Assembly (NCBI GenBank): GCA_964410285.1
Contig: CAYPFR010000012.1
Coordinates: forward strand, 1-57,169
Reading direction: 5' to 3'
Origin: Fretibacter sp964410285
Lineage (GTDB): Bacteria > Pseudomonadota > Alphaproteobacteria > Caulobacterales > Maricaulaceae
DNA length: 57,169 bases
Of this stretch, positions 1-8,001 are shown piece by piece. Made by a program: the position numbers and the translations under genes. Every line of letters begins with the position of its first letter. The stretch's first letter is position 1. Below the pieces are notes generated by a model that was given only the letters and a program-made list of their open reading frames with translations, was not told where the DNA came from and did no database searches.

Positions 1-41
1 TCAACCTGGAAAGACGGGTTCGATTCCCGTAGGGACTGCCA
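1..41 (+). tRNA. 3' end of a tRNA gene, truncated by the window edge
   Basis: A T arm (ACGGG stem, TTCGATT loop, CCCGT stem) is followed by a seven-base 3' acceptor strand, a G discriminator and an encoded CCA ending at 41. The anticodon lies outside the window, so the amino acid cannot be named. The G discriminator and presumed A1-U72 or G1-U72 pair narrow it only weakly. Confidence 0.8.
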
Positions 42-211
42 GCGACTTTTTTGTGTCAGCATTACATATTTTCTATATTTATGATGCCCTTGAGCCCTCG
101 CGGCATTTGTCATGATCAATGGCTTGCGGCATAACTGCGCGCCGGATCATATCCGCAAAACTAATGAAAAAAGCGCTTGGATGTTGAGGGCGGCTTGGCT
201 ACATCAATGGC

Positions 212-703
212 ATGAAACGTCTCTCAATGACCCTTATCGCTCTTTTTGCCTTTGCCGCGTCGCCTGCGACTTTTGCGCAAGACCCCGCGCCGCTTGATTT
301 TGGCCCGCCGGAGAAACTTGTGATCTTGTCTGAAACAGGCCCTAAGGTTTTTCAGGTCGAAATAGCCGATACGGATAAAGAACAAGCCCGCGGGATGATG
401 TACCGCGAGAGCGTTCCAGATATGACGGGTATGCTCTTTGAGTTTGATAGGCCAAAAGTCGCAACGATTTGGATGAAAAACACAGCGGTCTCGCTGGATA
501 TTTTATTTGTGCGCTCAAACGGTAAGATTTTGAAGATTGAGCATAGCGCAACGCCCTACACGCTGCGCAATTCTTCCTCAGAGGCGCCGGTTGCTGCCGT
601 GCTTGAGTTGGGCGCGGGACAGGCGCTGGAACTTGGTATTATGCCCGGCGATCTTGTGGCGCATGAATTTTTTGGCACAGAAAAGCAGGCAAACGCCAAC
701 TAG
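212..703 (+). CDS. DUF192 family exported protein
   Basis: The 163-residue product has a clear signal peptide (hydrophobic core LIALFAFAASPATFA, cleavage near residue 22). A DUF192 domain (COG1430) follows, with the family's RGMMYRE, MLFEFD and IWMKNT segments and the alternating hydrophobic strand after them. DUF192 proteins are small exported or periplasmic beta-rich proteins of unknown biochemical role. The gene stands alone just upstream of tRNA-Pro on the same strand, and the tRNA promoter begins directly after its stop codon. Family assignment is firm; function is unknown. Confidence 0.85.
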   Translation: MKRLSMTLIALFAFAASPATFAQDPAPLDFGPPEKLVILSETGPKVFQVEIADTDKEQARGMMYRESVPDMTGMLFEFDRPKVATIWMKNTAVSLDILFVRSNGKILKIEHSATPYTLRNSSSEAPVAAVLELGAGQALELGIMPGDLVAHEFFGTEKQANAN

Positions 704-704
704 C

Positions 705-732
705 GCTTGCACTCTTTTGAACTTTGTATAAT
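705..732 (+). promoter_or_regulatory. Probable promoter of tRNA-Pro
   Basis: A perfect -10 hexamer TATAAT sits at 727-732, 17 bases before the mature tRNA 5' end. A CTTGC-type -35 element of the kind common in alphaproteobacteria lies around 705-711, with a 15-16 base spacer. The -35 match is imperfect, so the exact register is uncertain. Confidence 0.6.
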
Positions 733-749
733 ACACCGCTCACCACAGT

Positions 750-826
750 CGGGGCGTAGCGCAGCCTGGTAGCGCACCTGTTTTGGGAACAGGGGGTCGC
801 AGGTTCGAATCCTGCCGCCCCGACCA
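750..826 (+). tRNA. tRNA-Pro (anticodon TGG)
   Basis: A complete 77-base cloverleaf. The acceptor stem is CGGGGCG paired with CGCCCCG, the anticodon loop TTTGGGA reads TGG, the T arm is GCAGG-TTCGAAT-CCTGC, and the CCA is encoded. UGG can read all four proline codons by wobble. Confidence 0.97.
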
Positions 827-906
827 GTGGTTTTCCCCTTGTTACGCGGTATGACAGGCCATCTGCGTATCCTCCGCCCCCCGCGCTCAAGTAAGTCTTT
901 AATTAA

Positions 907-943
907 CCCCCTGCTGGTAGTGTTTGCACGAAGCTACAGGGGG
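907..943 (+). promoter_or_regulatory. Hairpin covering the ribosome-binding site of the HerA-like ATPase gene
   Basis: CCCCCT (907-912) pairs with AGGGGG (938-943), and GTAG (917-920) with CTAC (934-937), giving a bulged hairpin. The AGGGGG arm is the likely Shine-Dalgarno sequence, six bases before the ATG at 950. If it forms in the mRNA it would mask the ribosome-binding site. The pairing is seen in the sequence; a regulatory effect is inferred. Confidence 0.45.
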
Positions 944-949
944 TAGGAT

Positions 950-2980
950 ATGTCAGTTGTCAATCAGCATGCCAGCGCAGGGGGTAAACCGCCGCAAATG
1001 CCAAGTGCACCCTCCCATGCGGCCGCAACGATCCCGACGCCAGTTGTCCCCACGCCCTATAAACGCACGGAGATTGGACGTATTCTGACCGTTGGTTCAT
1101 CCATGGCCATGGTGTCTTTGTCCAAAACGCTTATTCGCAATGGCCAGCTTTCTATGGCGCAATTGGGCACGATTTTGAAAATCATTACCGGAGAGTCGGT
1201 TGTTGTGGCCATGGTGTCATCACTCAAGATTGGCAGTCCTGATGAGGAAGGCCTGGGAGATGGCTGTTTGGCACGTCTGGATATTCTGGGCGAGATCACG
1301 CCCAATATTGCTACAGGTGAGATGAAATTTTATCGCGGCGTTCGCTCGTTTCCAGTTCTGGGAGAACCAGTCTATAACATGTCCAAGGATGACCTGAAGC
1401 TGATCTTTGCCACGCGAAATCAAGCCTCAATCGAAGTTGGTCGCCTCCAGCAAGACAATGAAATTGTCGCCGAAGTGCGCATTGATGATCTGCTCTCAAA
1501 GCACTTTGCGATTATCGGCTCTACGGGTTCAGGCAAGTCATGCACGGTGGCCCTTGTCTTGCAGGCAATCTTAAGAAATAGCCCCACGGCCCATGTCGTG
1601 CTATTTGACCCGCATAATGAATACTCCAAAAGCTTTGGTGATTTAGCCGAGGTCATCCGGCCCAACAGTCTTGATATCCCGCTTTGGATGTTCAATTTTG
1701 AGGAGTCTGTCGAGCTTCTCACCTCGGATATTGAAGATCAATCGCGCGAGGAGCAAGAAGTGCTTCATGATGTGATTTTGAAGGCAAAGCGCCTATTTGA
1801 TCGTTCCGCCAATGGCGATGTATCCTCGGAAACTAAATTTGAAGATGTCGAAAAAGACTTACACCGCACCGCGACCCATATCTCGCTTGATAGTCCTGTG
1901 CCTTACCGTATTCGGGATGTTATCAGGCTTATTGATCACAATATGGGTAAGCTGGAAAATAACAATAATCTTGCGCCCTATAAGCGCCTAAAGCGCCGAA
2001 TCGAGGCCCTTGTCGCCGATCCTCGATATGCATTTACCTTCCGCAATCAGGCCTCACCAGATTCAATTGCTAATATCATCGGGCGTATATTCCGGATTCC
2101 GGTCAATGGTCGCCCGATATCAATTATGGATTTGTCAGGAATACCGTCAGAGGCGCTTAATATCGTGGTGGCGGTTATTAGCCGGCTGTCATTTGAACTC
2201 GCAATGTGGTCTGAGCGCAAAATCCCCATCCTGCTCGTCTGTGAAGAGGCGCACCGTTATATTCCCGCCGATCCAACGCTTGGATTTAATTCCACGCGGC
2301 GGGCCATTTCACGGATTGCAAAGGAGGGACGCAAATACGGTGTGTCGCTCGCGATTATTTCGCAAAGACCGTCCGAGCTTGAGCCCTCAACTCTGTCGCA
2401 ATGTTCAACAGTATTTTCGATGCGCCTGTCTAATGAAATCGATCAAAACTTTGTCAAAGCCGCTGTCCCGGACGGGGCGGCCCAGCTTCTCTCGTTCTTG
2501 CCGTCACTTGGTACGGCCGAGACTATGGTTTTTGGCGAATCCGTTAATCTTCCCATGCGAGTTATTCTAAATACACTTCCCGAACAATATCGTCCGCACA
2601 GCTCTAGCGCCAGCTTTAGCCAATTGTGGGCCGGCGAGGAGGCCTCAGAAGAATTTATGCTCAAGGTCTTTGAGCAGTGGCGCACGCGCACTATTCGCGT
2701 ACCTTCAAACGCGCAGCCACGCGCCGCGAGAGCTAATAATGCGGTCTCGGCGGCGCGCCAGCACATGCAAAGCGCAATGCAGCAAACCGCACAAATATCC
2801 GCGAGCACGGGGCGTAAACCCACTCGTCCGATGGCGCCGGGCCAAAAACCAGCTGCGGCAGGTGGCGTCTTTGAAAAAGCGGCTTTGCGCGCGACAGCCC
2901 AGCGCGCCGAGGCCCTTAAAACCCAGTCCTTAAGTGATGTGAAAAATATGCTCAATACGGCGTTTAACCGCGGAAGCTAA
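950..2980 (+). CDS. HerA/DUF87-family ATP-binding protein
   Basis: The 676-residue protein belongs to the HerA/FtsK-like P-loop ATPases annotated as DUF87 or helicase HerA central domain. Walker A GSTGSGKS is at residues 190-197. A Walker B-type strand ILLVCEEAHRY is at 427-437, followed by IISQRPSELE around 469-478, typical of HerA-like motors. Residues 1-40 are a proline/alanine-rich linker and the last 100 or so are low-complexity, alanine/glutamine-rich and basic. HerA proteins are hexameric DNA translocases, classically paired with the nuclease NurA, but no NurA neighbour is present here. The gene is monocistronic between two tRNAs and is preceded by a hairpin over its ribosome-binding site. 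DNA substrate and partner are unknown. Confidence 0.85.
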   Translation: MSVVNQHASAGGKPPQMPSAPSHAAATIPTPVVPTPYKRTEIGRILTVGSSMAMVSLSKTLIRNGQLSMAQLGTILKIITGESVVVAMVSSLKIGSPDEEGLGDGCLARLDILGEITPNIATGEMKFYRGVRSFPVLGEPVYNMSKDDLKLIFATRNQASIEVGRLQQDNEIVAEVRIDDLLSKHFAIIGSTGSGKSCTVALVLQAILRNSPTAHVVLFDPHNEYSKSFGDLAEVIRPNSLDIPLWMFNFEESVELLTSDIEDQSREEQEVLHDVILKAKRLFDRSANGDVSSETKFEDVEKDLHRTATHISLDSPVPYRIRDVIRLIDHNMGKLENNNNLAPYKRLKRRIEALVADPRYAFTFRNQASPDSIANIIGRIFRIPVNGRPISIMDLSGIPSEALNIVVAVISRLSFELAMWSERKIPILLVCEEAHRYIPADPTLGFNSTRRAISRIAKEGRKYGVSLAIISQRPSELEPSTLSQCSTVFSMRLSNEIDQNFVKAAVPDGAAQLLSFLPSLGTAETMVFGESVNLPMRVILNTLPEQYRPHSSSASFSQLWAGEEASEEFMLKVFEQWRTRTIRVPSNAQPRAARANNAVSAARQHMQSAMQQTAQISASTGRKPTRPMAPGQKPAAAGGVFEKAALRATAQRAEALKTQSLSDVKNMLNTAFNRGS

Positions 2981-2982
2981 AG

Positions 2983-3008
2983 CCTCAAAACCGCTTAAAT
3001 GAGGTTTT
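2983..3008 (+). terminator. Possible weak intrinsic terminator after the HerA-like gene
   Basis: CCTCA (2983-2987) and TGAGG (3000-3004) can pair across a 12-base loop and are followed by TTTT. An alternative AAAACC/GGTTTT pairing overlaps. The stem is short. Confidence 0.35.
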
Positions 3009-3033
3009 CCGGAACATTGTGATTTTCAGGGAG

Positions 3034-3110
3034 TGGCAGACCCAGCAGGACTCGAACCTGCAACCTGCCGCTTAGAAGGCGGCTGCTCTATCCAGTTGAG
3101 CTATGGGTCC
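3034..3110 (-). tRNA. tRNA-Arg (anticodon TCT)
   Basis: On the minus strand a 77-base cloverleaf begins GGACCCA-TA-GCTCA. Its anticodon arm is GCCGC-CTTCTAA-GCGGC, reading TCT. The T arm is GCAGG-TTCGAGT-CCTGC, with G73 and an encoded CCA. The first acceptor pair would be G1-U72, otherwise the stem is perfect. It serves the AGA/AGG codons. Confidence 0.95.
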
Positions 3111-3147
3111 AAAATTGGCGCTGTCGAGATTATCTAACCCTACGCGC

Positions 3148-3453
3148 TTAATGCGTCCAAGGTAATTTGCGATCATAAGCAAAATTTTCCGCATAGCTGC
3201 GCGATATGCGCTTGCGAGTTTTAGGCTGGCTGACGCGGTAAGGAATTTTATTGTCCTTGGCATAAGAAACCGCCTCTTCAAGGGTGTCAAATTTCAAAGA
3301 GAGCTGGTCGCGCATATTGGTTGATCGGGCTGTACCTGTGAGGGGATCAATAACAGTCGGCGTGCGGCTAACGAAATCGAGGAGCCATTTTTGCGTGTTG
3401 CCGCGGCCAGATTGCATCGCAGATGCTGCGGGTTGATAGATTTTGGCAAACAT
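3148..3453 (-). CDS. NDUFS4-like accessory subunit of NADH dehydrogenase (complex I)
   Basis: The 101-residue protein matches the ETC complex I subunit conserved region (NDUFS4/18 kDa family): an AKIYQPAASAMQSGR start, KWLLDF, the central DPLTGTARSTNM segment, and LKFDTLEEAVSYAKDNKIPY leading to a basic C-terminus. In mitochondria and alphaproteobacteria this subunit sits on the NADH-oxidising arm of complex I and helps its stability. I chose the ATG at 3453 because GGAG lies eight bases upstream; a TTG at 3465 is in frame but would overlap that ribosome-binding site. The gene is separate from the nuo operon, as is usual. A second supernumerary subunit, NDUFA12, is at 34.0 kb. Confidence 0.9.
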   Translation of the reverse strand: MFAKIYQPAASAMQSGRGNTQKWLLDFVSRTPTVIDPLTGTARSTNMRDQLSLKFDTLEEAVSYAKDNKIPYRVSQPKTRKRISRSYAENFAYDRKLPWTH

Positions 3454-3510
3454 AAACGACTCCAATTCTTGCCTGTCAATAAAGATTAAGCGCGGCGGTG
3501 TAAACTGCCT

Positions 3511-4830
3511 CTATTGGAAATGCGCGTCCATAAAGGATAGAAACGCTGGCCAGTCTTCCTTTACGACGCCGTGCGTTCCTTTACGCATCCAAAATGCAAT
3601 GTCATCGCTTGGCCGAAAGTCTTTCAGCGACGTTGCGGACAGCCCGCGAGTTCCGTAAACCCCATAGGCAGGATTGGCGGCCTTGGCGGCGTAAAACGCG
3701 CCCTCAGGGTCGGACCATACATCACGCTGCGCATTGCCCAGCAATATGGGACGCGGGGCGATTAAGGCGAGAAGGTGATGTTGATCATAGCTGAGCGTGG
3801 ACTCGGAATAGCGGGGCGTGAACCAATGCGGATAGTTCTCGGTGATGCTCTCGACCGTTTCTCCGCCTTTTTGCCTTGAAAGTGAGGCCCCGCCCGTACC
3901 AGATTGGTGAGCGATTACGCCGTCGATGGATGGATCATAAGCCGCAGCAACCAATGCGGCCTTGGCGTAACGCGAATGACCATAAGCGACGGTAGTCTCA
4001 TAACCGATTTGCGAAAGCGCTTTAGAAAGAGAAGAGAACTGAAAGGCCCATGCGCCCACGCTCCCCCATGGATGCATAGGATCAGGCGATAGGGCCCTAA
4101 TAGTTTCAAACTCCTGCTTGTTATCTGGGAAAATATAGCTTGGATAAATTACCGCAAGACCATAGCCTTTGGAGAGAATTAGCTCGATAGGCGGCGTTGT
4201 TATATAGCGTCCAAAAAAATAGGTAATGAGGCGGCCGGCGAGACCTTTATTATCACATGAGAACGACAAATTTTTGGGCTTGGAAATCCCTTTGACCGGA
4301 ATGACGTTGTGGTTCGGGCAGAAACTCTCCATCATAATAATCGGGTGCTCTTGCGCCTCAGTCCCCTTAAGCGCACCTTTTTCAGGAGTCAAAAGCACGG
4401 CTTTGTAAAAAGCGGTATGTTCTTCGTTATTTTTCCTTATATAACTGAGAGATAGATCGATTTCTTCAATTTTTATATCTGCGTAACCGTGATCCGTAAT
4501 TTCGCGCCTCTGCCTGATTTCGCTTTCAAATGACTTGGGCATGATCCCGTAGATTTCAGTCTCAAGCGCCATTCTGATAGTGGGTTTTTCCCGCTCCCAA
4601 TCGGCTCTTGAGTTAACGAGCAAAGGCGGCCGTGCGCGCTGATCAAGGTTTTGGAGATTGACCCTATCAGGAGCAGTTTTCATGATCATTCTCGCTCCGC
4701 TACAGGAAGATAGTAAGACCACGATTGACAGGGCAATGAGACCAAACCACAAATTTTTCAAAAGCCAAAATGGTTTATGATTTGGAGTGCGGCTTCGCTC
4801 AGGCTCAGCTGTGTCTTTACGAGATAGCAT
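3511..4830 (-). CDS. CE15-like (glucuronoyl esterase family) lipoprotein
   Basis: The roughly 439-residue protein has an N-terminal membrane segment ending in LLSSC, a lipobox with the acylated cysteine near residue 43. The C-terminal half is an alpha/beta hydrolase of the CE15 type. The nucleophile motif GHSRYAK (Ser near 286) matches the bacterial GHSRxGK signature. RPILLGNAQRD and a late KGTHGVVKEDW supply the expected acidic and histidine positions. Characterised CE15 enzymes cleave the 4-O-methyl-glucuronoyl ester between lignin and xylan; some bacterial members act on other uronic esters. The ATG at 4830 overlaps the upstream metC-like gene by 14 bases, so it is the last gene of that operon, odd company for a polysaccharide esterase. 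A GTG at 4839 is an alternative start. Substrate unknown. Confidence 0.75.
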   Translation of the reverse strand: MLSRKDTAEPERSRTPNHKPFWLLKNLWFGLIALSIVVLLSSCSGARMIMKTAPDRVNLQNLDQRARPPLLVNSRADWEREKPTIRMALETEIYGIMPKSFESEIRQRREITDHGYADIKIEEIDLSLSYIRKNNEEHTAFYKAVLLTPEKGALKGTEAQEHPIIMMESFCPNHNVIPVKGISKPKNLSFSCDNKGLAGRLITYFFGRYITTPPIELILSKGYGLAVIYPSYIFPDNKQEFETIRALSPDPMHPWGSVGAWAFQFSSLSKALSQIGYETTVAYGHSRYAKAALVAAAYDPSIDGVIAHQSGTGGASLSRQKGGETVESITENYPHWFTPRYSESTLSYDQHHLLALIAPRPILLGNAQRDVWSDPEGAFYAAKAANPAYGVYGTRGLSATSLKDFRPSDDIAFWMRKGTHGVVKEDWPAFLSFMDAHFQ

Positions 4831-5983
4831 TAAACGCACGGCTCAGATCAGCCTTGAGGTCCTCGGCATCTTCCATACCGCAGGCAAAACGCACCAGTGG
4901 ACCGCTAAGTGTGCCTCCGTGCACGCGCTTTAGTTGCGGATCACAATGAATGACAAGGCTTTCATATCCGCCGTAACTATAGCCAATACCAAAAAGTTCC
5001 AATGCGTTTACAAAGGCTAGAACTTCTGCCTCGGAGCAGGGCTTTAGCACTGCGGCAAAAAGACAGGCCGCGCCTGTGAAATCCCGCTTCCAAAGCGCAT
5101 GATCGGCGTGGCTCAGCAGGGCAGGATGGAAGATATCCTGCACCTTTTCATGCCCGTTCAGCCATTTCGCAAGAGTAAGCGCGCTTTGCTCCGCATGGCG
5201 AAAACGGTGCACAACTGTACGAAAACCGCGTAGAATTTGATAGGCGTCATCCGGACTTGTCGCATAGCCTAAGTATTTGGCCGTTTGTGCAACGCGTTTT
5301 GCCATACCGGCGCGGGCCGAGACGACGGCGCCGAACATGACGTCACTATGCCCGCCGAAGTATTTTGTCGCGGCATGGACAGCAATATCGGCTCCTAGGG
5401 AAAGCGGCTTTAGGGTAAGTCCTGCGGACCATGTATTATCGACAATTGTGGTTACGCCGCGCGCTTTTGCGGCTTTGGATATGGCAGGGATATCCTGAAT
5501 TTCAAAGGTCAGCGACCCGGGCGACTCCATAACAATGACAGCGGTGTTCTCGCGAATGAGCGCGTCAATGTCGGCTCCGATACGCGGGTCATAAATTTGT
5601 GTCTCGACGCCCATCTTCTTGAGATAATTCTGGCAAAAACTCCGCGTCGGACCATAGCTGGAATCGGTGAGTAATAAGTGATCACCAGATTTCACATTAG
5701 CAAGTATCGCCAGCGCGCAGGCCGAAAGACCGCTCTGCGCCAATGTCGTGCCCGCTCCGCCTTCAAGCAAGTTAAAGGCCTCTTTGAGGGCGTCTTGCCC
5801 TGCGCTGCCGTGGCGGCCGTAGCCGCGAATATCGGTGCGGTAAAGGTCTTCGGCGCGCGAGAATAAAAGGGTCGACGCCCGCGTAATGTCCGGATTAACC
5901 GCCGTACCAAGTCCTGCTTTTGGGCGGCCGACATGGGTAAATTCCGTTTCAGGGCTAAGGTTATTTTTGCCGTGTTTTGTCAT
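4817..5983 (-). CDS. metC: Cystathionine beta-lyase (Cys/Met metabolism PLP enzyme)
   Basis: The 388-residue protein is a full-length Cys/Met metabolism PLP-dependent enzyme. The PLP lysine is K207 in AATKYFGGHSD. Upstream are the usual Tyr/Arg phosphate-binding region (RGYGRHGSAGQ), TLAQSGLSA and VDNTWSAG, where other family members have VDNTxxTP or VDNTWAAG. The short YGR-HG pattern and the WSAG loop favour cystathionine beta-lyase (cystathionine to homocysteine, pyruvate and ammonia) over gamma-lyase or gamma-synthase. It lies one base downstream of the sulfurtransferase stop codon on the minus strand and overlaps the CE15 lipoprotein gene, within a cysteine/methionine operon. Exact specificity within the family is inferred. 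Confidence 0.8.
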   Translation of the reverse strand: MTKHGKNNLSPETEFTHVGRPKAGLGTAVNPDITRASTLLFSRAEDLYRTDIRGYGRHGSAGQDALKEAFNLLEGGAGTTLAQSGLSACALAILANVKSGDHLLLTDSSYGPTRSFCQNYLKKMGVETQIYDPRIGADIDALIRENTAVIVMESPGSLTFEIQDIPAISKAAKARGVTTIVDNTWSAGLTLKPLSLGADIAVHAATKYFGGHSDVMFGAVVSARAGMAKRVAQTAKYLGYATSPDDAYQILRGFRTVVHRFRHAEQSALTLAKWLNGHEKVQDIFHPALLSHADHALWKRDFTGAACLFAAVLKPCSEAEVLAFVNALELFGIGYSYGGYESLVIHCDPQLKRVHGGTLSGPLVRFACGMEDAEDLKADLSRAFNAIS

Positions 5984-5984
5984 C

Positions 5985-6842
5985 TTAGGTTTTCGCCTCT
6001 ATCGGGCCTTGGATGGGCAGGTTAACTTTTGCACCATATTCGCTCCAGCTGCCATCGTAAACGGCAATGTTTTTCGCGCCAAGTCTTGCAAGTTGAAAGG
6101 CGAGGCCTGCCGCGGTGATGCCGCTGCCGCAGCTTGTGATTATGGGCGCGAAAATATCTACGCCATTGAATAATTGCGCGATTTCGCTCAAGGGCTTGAA
6201 CGACTTATCATCTGTGCGCAGTGAGCCAAACGGGACATTAATCGCGCCGGGCATATGACCGCTAGCAAGCCCCCGACGCGGCTCTGGCGCCGTGCCATAA
6301 AAGCGGCCGCTGGGTCGGGCATCAACAATTTGAACGTTGTTGGGTTGGGCGCTGCCTTGTGCGCGCAAGACGTCGGCCAGCGCAGCTTTAGCGGACCGCG
6401 CGGAGGTAGCTGTGTATTTGGAGCGGGGATAGACGACGGGCGAGGCGGTAACGGCTTGACCCGCTTTGATCCAAGCGGGAAGGCCGCCGTCAAGAACGCG
6501 CACGTCCTTATGGCCGAACATTCTGAAAGTCCACCAAACGCGCGGCGCAGAGAAAACGCCGTGGCGATCATAAATCACGACGGTATCTTGGGGGGTTATA
6601 CCCATGCCGGAGACCGCGCGGGAAAACACCTCGGCGCTCGGAAGCATATGCGCCATGCCGCTTGATTGATCTGCGACTTCATCAATATCAAAAATGACCG
6701 AGCCGGGAATGTAGCCACGTGGCAGGTTAGCCGTGTCATTTGGCATCGACCATGTGCCGTCAATGAGCCGGATATTCGCCGACCCGCACGCGCATTTCTG
6801 CGCGAGCCAATCTACGCTGACCAGCGGATCAAACTCTAGCAT
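5985..6842 (-). CDS. sseA: 3-mercaptopyruvate sulfurtransferase (two-rhodanese-domain protein)
   Basis: The 285-residue protein has two rhodanese domains. The inactive N-terminal one spans about 10-135 with LIDGTWSMP and DTVVIYDRHGVFSAPRVWW. The catalytic C-terminal one has active-site C238 in CGSGITAAG. The CGSGxTA loop is characteristic of 3-mercaptopyruvate sulfurtransferase rather than thiosulfate sulfurtransferase (CRxGx[RT]). The reaction moves sulfur from mercaptopyruvate to thiol or cyanide acceptors. The start ATG at 6842 overlaps the cysteine synthase gene by seven bases, and its stop is one base from metC, so the three are translationally linked. Confidence 0.88.
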   Translation of the reverse strand: MLEFDPLVSVDWLAQKCACGSANIRLIDGTWSMPNDTANLPRGYIPGSVIFDIDEVADQSSGMAHMLPSAEVFSRAVSGMGITPQDTVVIYDRHGVFSAPRVWWTFRMFGHKDVRVLDGGLPAWIKAGQAVTASPVVYPRSKYTATSARSAKAALADVLRAQGSAQPNNVQIVDARPSGRFYGTAPEPRRGLASGHMPGAINVPFGSLRTDDKSFKPLSEIAQLFNGVDIFAPIITSCGSGITAAGLAFQLARLGAKNIAVYDGSWSEYGAKVNLPIQGPIEAKT

Positions 6843-7819
6843 ATCCAGGCAGGAACGGGCAGGTCTTTGGCCCTTAGGAACTCGGGATTATAAATTTTGC
6901 TTTGATAACGCTGCCCATAATCACAAAGGATGGTGACAATGGTGTGACCGGGGCCGAGCTCTTTAGCGAGTGCAATTGCGCCCGCAATGTTAATTCCGCT
7001 AGAGCCGCCAAGGCAAAGCCCTTCGAGCTGATTAAGGGCAAAGATCACCTCAAGGGCCTCGCGGTCACAAATACGGTAAGCATGATCGACAATAATGCCT
7101 TCAAGATTTTTTGTGATACGTCCTTGGCCAATGCCTTCGGTAACAGAGCCGCCTTCGGTCTCAAGCTCGCCGTTTGTGTAATAGCTAAACATCTTGGAGC
7201 CGTAAGGGTCCGCAAGGCCAATTTTTACGTTAGGATTTTTTTCTTTCAAAGACAGGCTCACTCCGCCCAGCGTCCCGCCCGAGCCAACCGCGCAAATAAA
7301 GCCGTCGACCTTTCCGCCGGTTTGCTCCCAAATCTCTGGTCCTGTTGTTTTGATATGCGCATCGCGATTAGCCGTGTTGTCAAATTGATTGGCCCAAATG
7401 GCGTCTTTGGTGTTTTTCGCAACCTCTTCGGAATAGCGAACGTAGTTTTTGGGATTGGCATAGGGAACGGCATCGACCTCGATCAATTCAGCGCCCAGCA
7501 GTTTCACCGCGTCCTTCTTTTCCTCGGATTGGGTACGCGGCATGATGATCTTGCAGCGATAGCCCAGCGCGGAGCAGACCATCGCCAGCCCAATGCCTGT
7601 ATTGCCCGCTGTGCCTTCGACGACAACCCCGCCGGGCTTCAGCGCGCCGGAGCGCTCCGCTGCGCGAATGATTTCCAACGCTGCGCGGTCCTTGACCGAT
7701 TGTCCGGGGTTGAGGAACTCTGCCTTGCCAAGAATTTCGCAGCCCGTCAGCTTTGACGCCTCATTCAGGCGCAGCAGCGGCGTATTTCCGATAAGGTCCA
7801 ATACAGAAGATGCGGTCAT
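6836..7819 (-). CDS. cysK: Cysteine synthase A-type PLP enzyme
   Basis: The 327-residue fold-type II PLP enzyme begins with LIGNTPLLRL. It has the PLP lysine K43 in PGQSVKDRAA, the substrate loop EGTAGNTGIGLA, the phosphate-binding GSGGTLGG and the late GGSSGINIAGA. O-acetylserine sulfhydrylase, making cysteine from O-acetylserine and sulfide, is the likely activity; cystathionine beta-synthase-like use cannot be excluded beside metC. I chose the ATG at 7819 because GGAG lies eight bases upstream; an in-frame TTG at 7831 would include the ribosome-binding site. A good promoter lies 24-51 bases upstream, making this the first gene of the minus-strand sulfur operon. Confidence 0.82.
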   Translation of the reverse strand: MTASSVLDLIGNTPLLRLNEASKLTGCEILGKAEFLNPGQSVKDRAALEIIRAAERSGALKPGGVVVEGTAGNTGIGLAMVCSALGYRCKIIMPRTQSEEKKDAVKLLGAELIEVDAVPYANPKNYVRYSEEVAKNTKDAIWANQFDNTANRDAHIKTTGPEIWEQTGGKVDGFICAVGSGGTLGGVSLSLKEKNPNVKIGLADPYGSKMFSYYTNGELETEGGSVTEGIGQGRITKNLEGIIVDHAYRICDREALEVIFALNQLEGLCLGGSSGINIAGAIALAKELGPGHTIVTILCDYGQRYQSKIYNPEFLRAKDLPVPAWIC

Positions 7820-7842
7820 AAAACTCTCCAAATCACGGGCTG

Positions 7843-7870
7843 ACTATAGGCGGGCAGAGCAAGCTTTCAA
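7843..7870 (-). promoter_or_regulatory. Promoter of the cysK-sseA-metC operon
   Basis: On the minus strand TTGAAA (7870-7865) and TATAGT (7848-7843) are separated by 16 bases. This would start transcription near 7836 and give a short leader of about 17 bases before the ATG at 7819. No SAM riboswitch fits in so short a leader. Confidence 0.6.
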
Positions 7871-8001
7871 GAGCCTAGAGGCGGCTTTTGGGTTTATCTT
7901 TGGGCGGGCAGTGGCCGGCTTTACGCTATCAGATTAATCGCATTTAAGTATTCAGCCCACGTCAAATTATGCTAGGCCCATCATATAAAAAGGATTTGCC
8001 C

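Noticed and set aside
6902..7756. 284-codon open frame antisense to the cysteine synthase gene
   Set aside because: No ribosome-binding site or family resemblance; the opposite strand encodes a clear PLP enzyme with all motifs, so this is a shadow frame.
7820..7968. SAM riboswitch upstream of the cysteine/methionine operon
   Set aside because: The predicted leader is only about 17 bases and no SAM-I or SAM-II core could be recognised further upstream.
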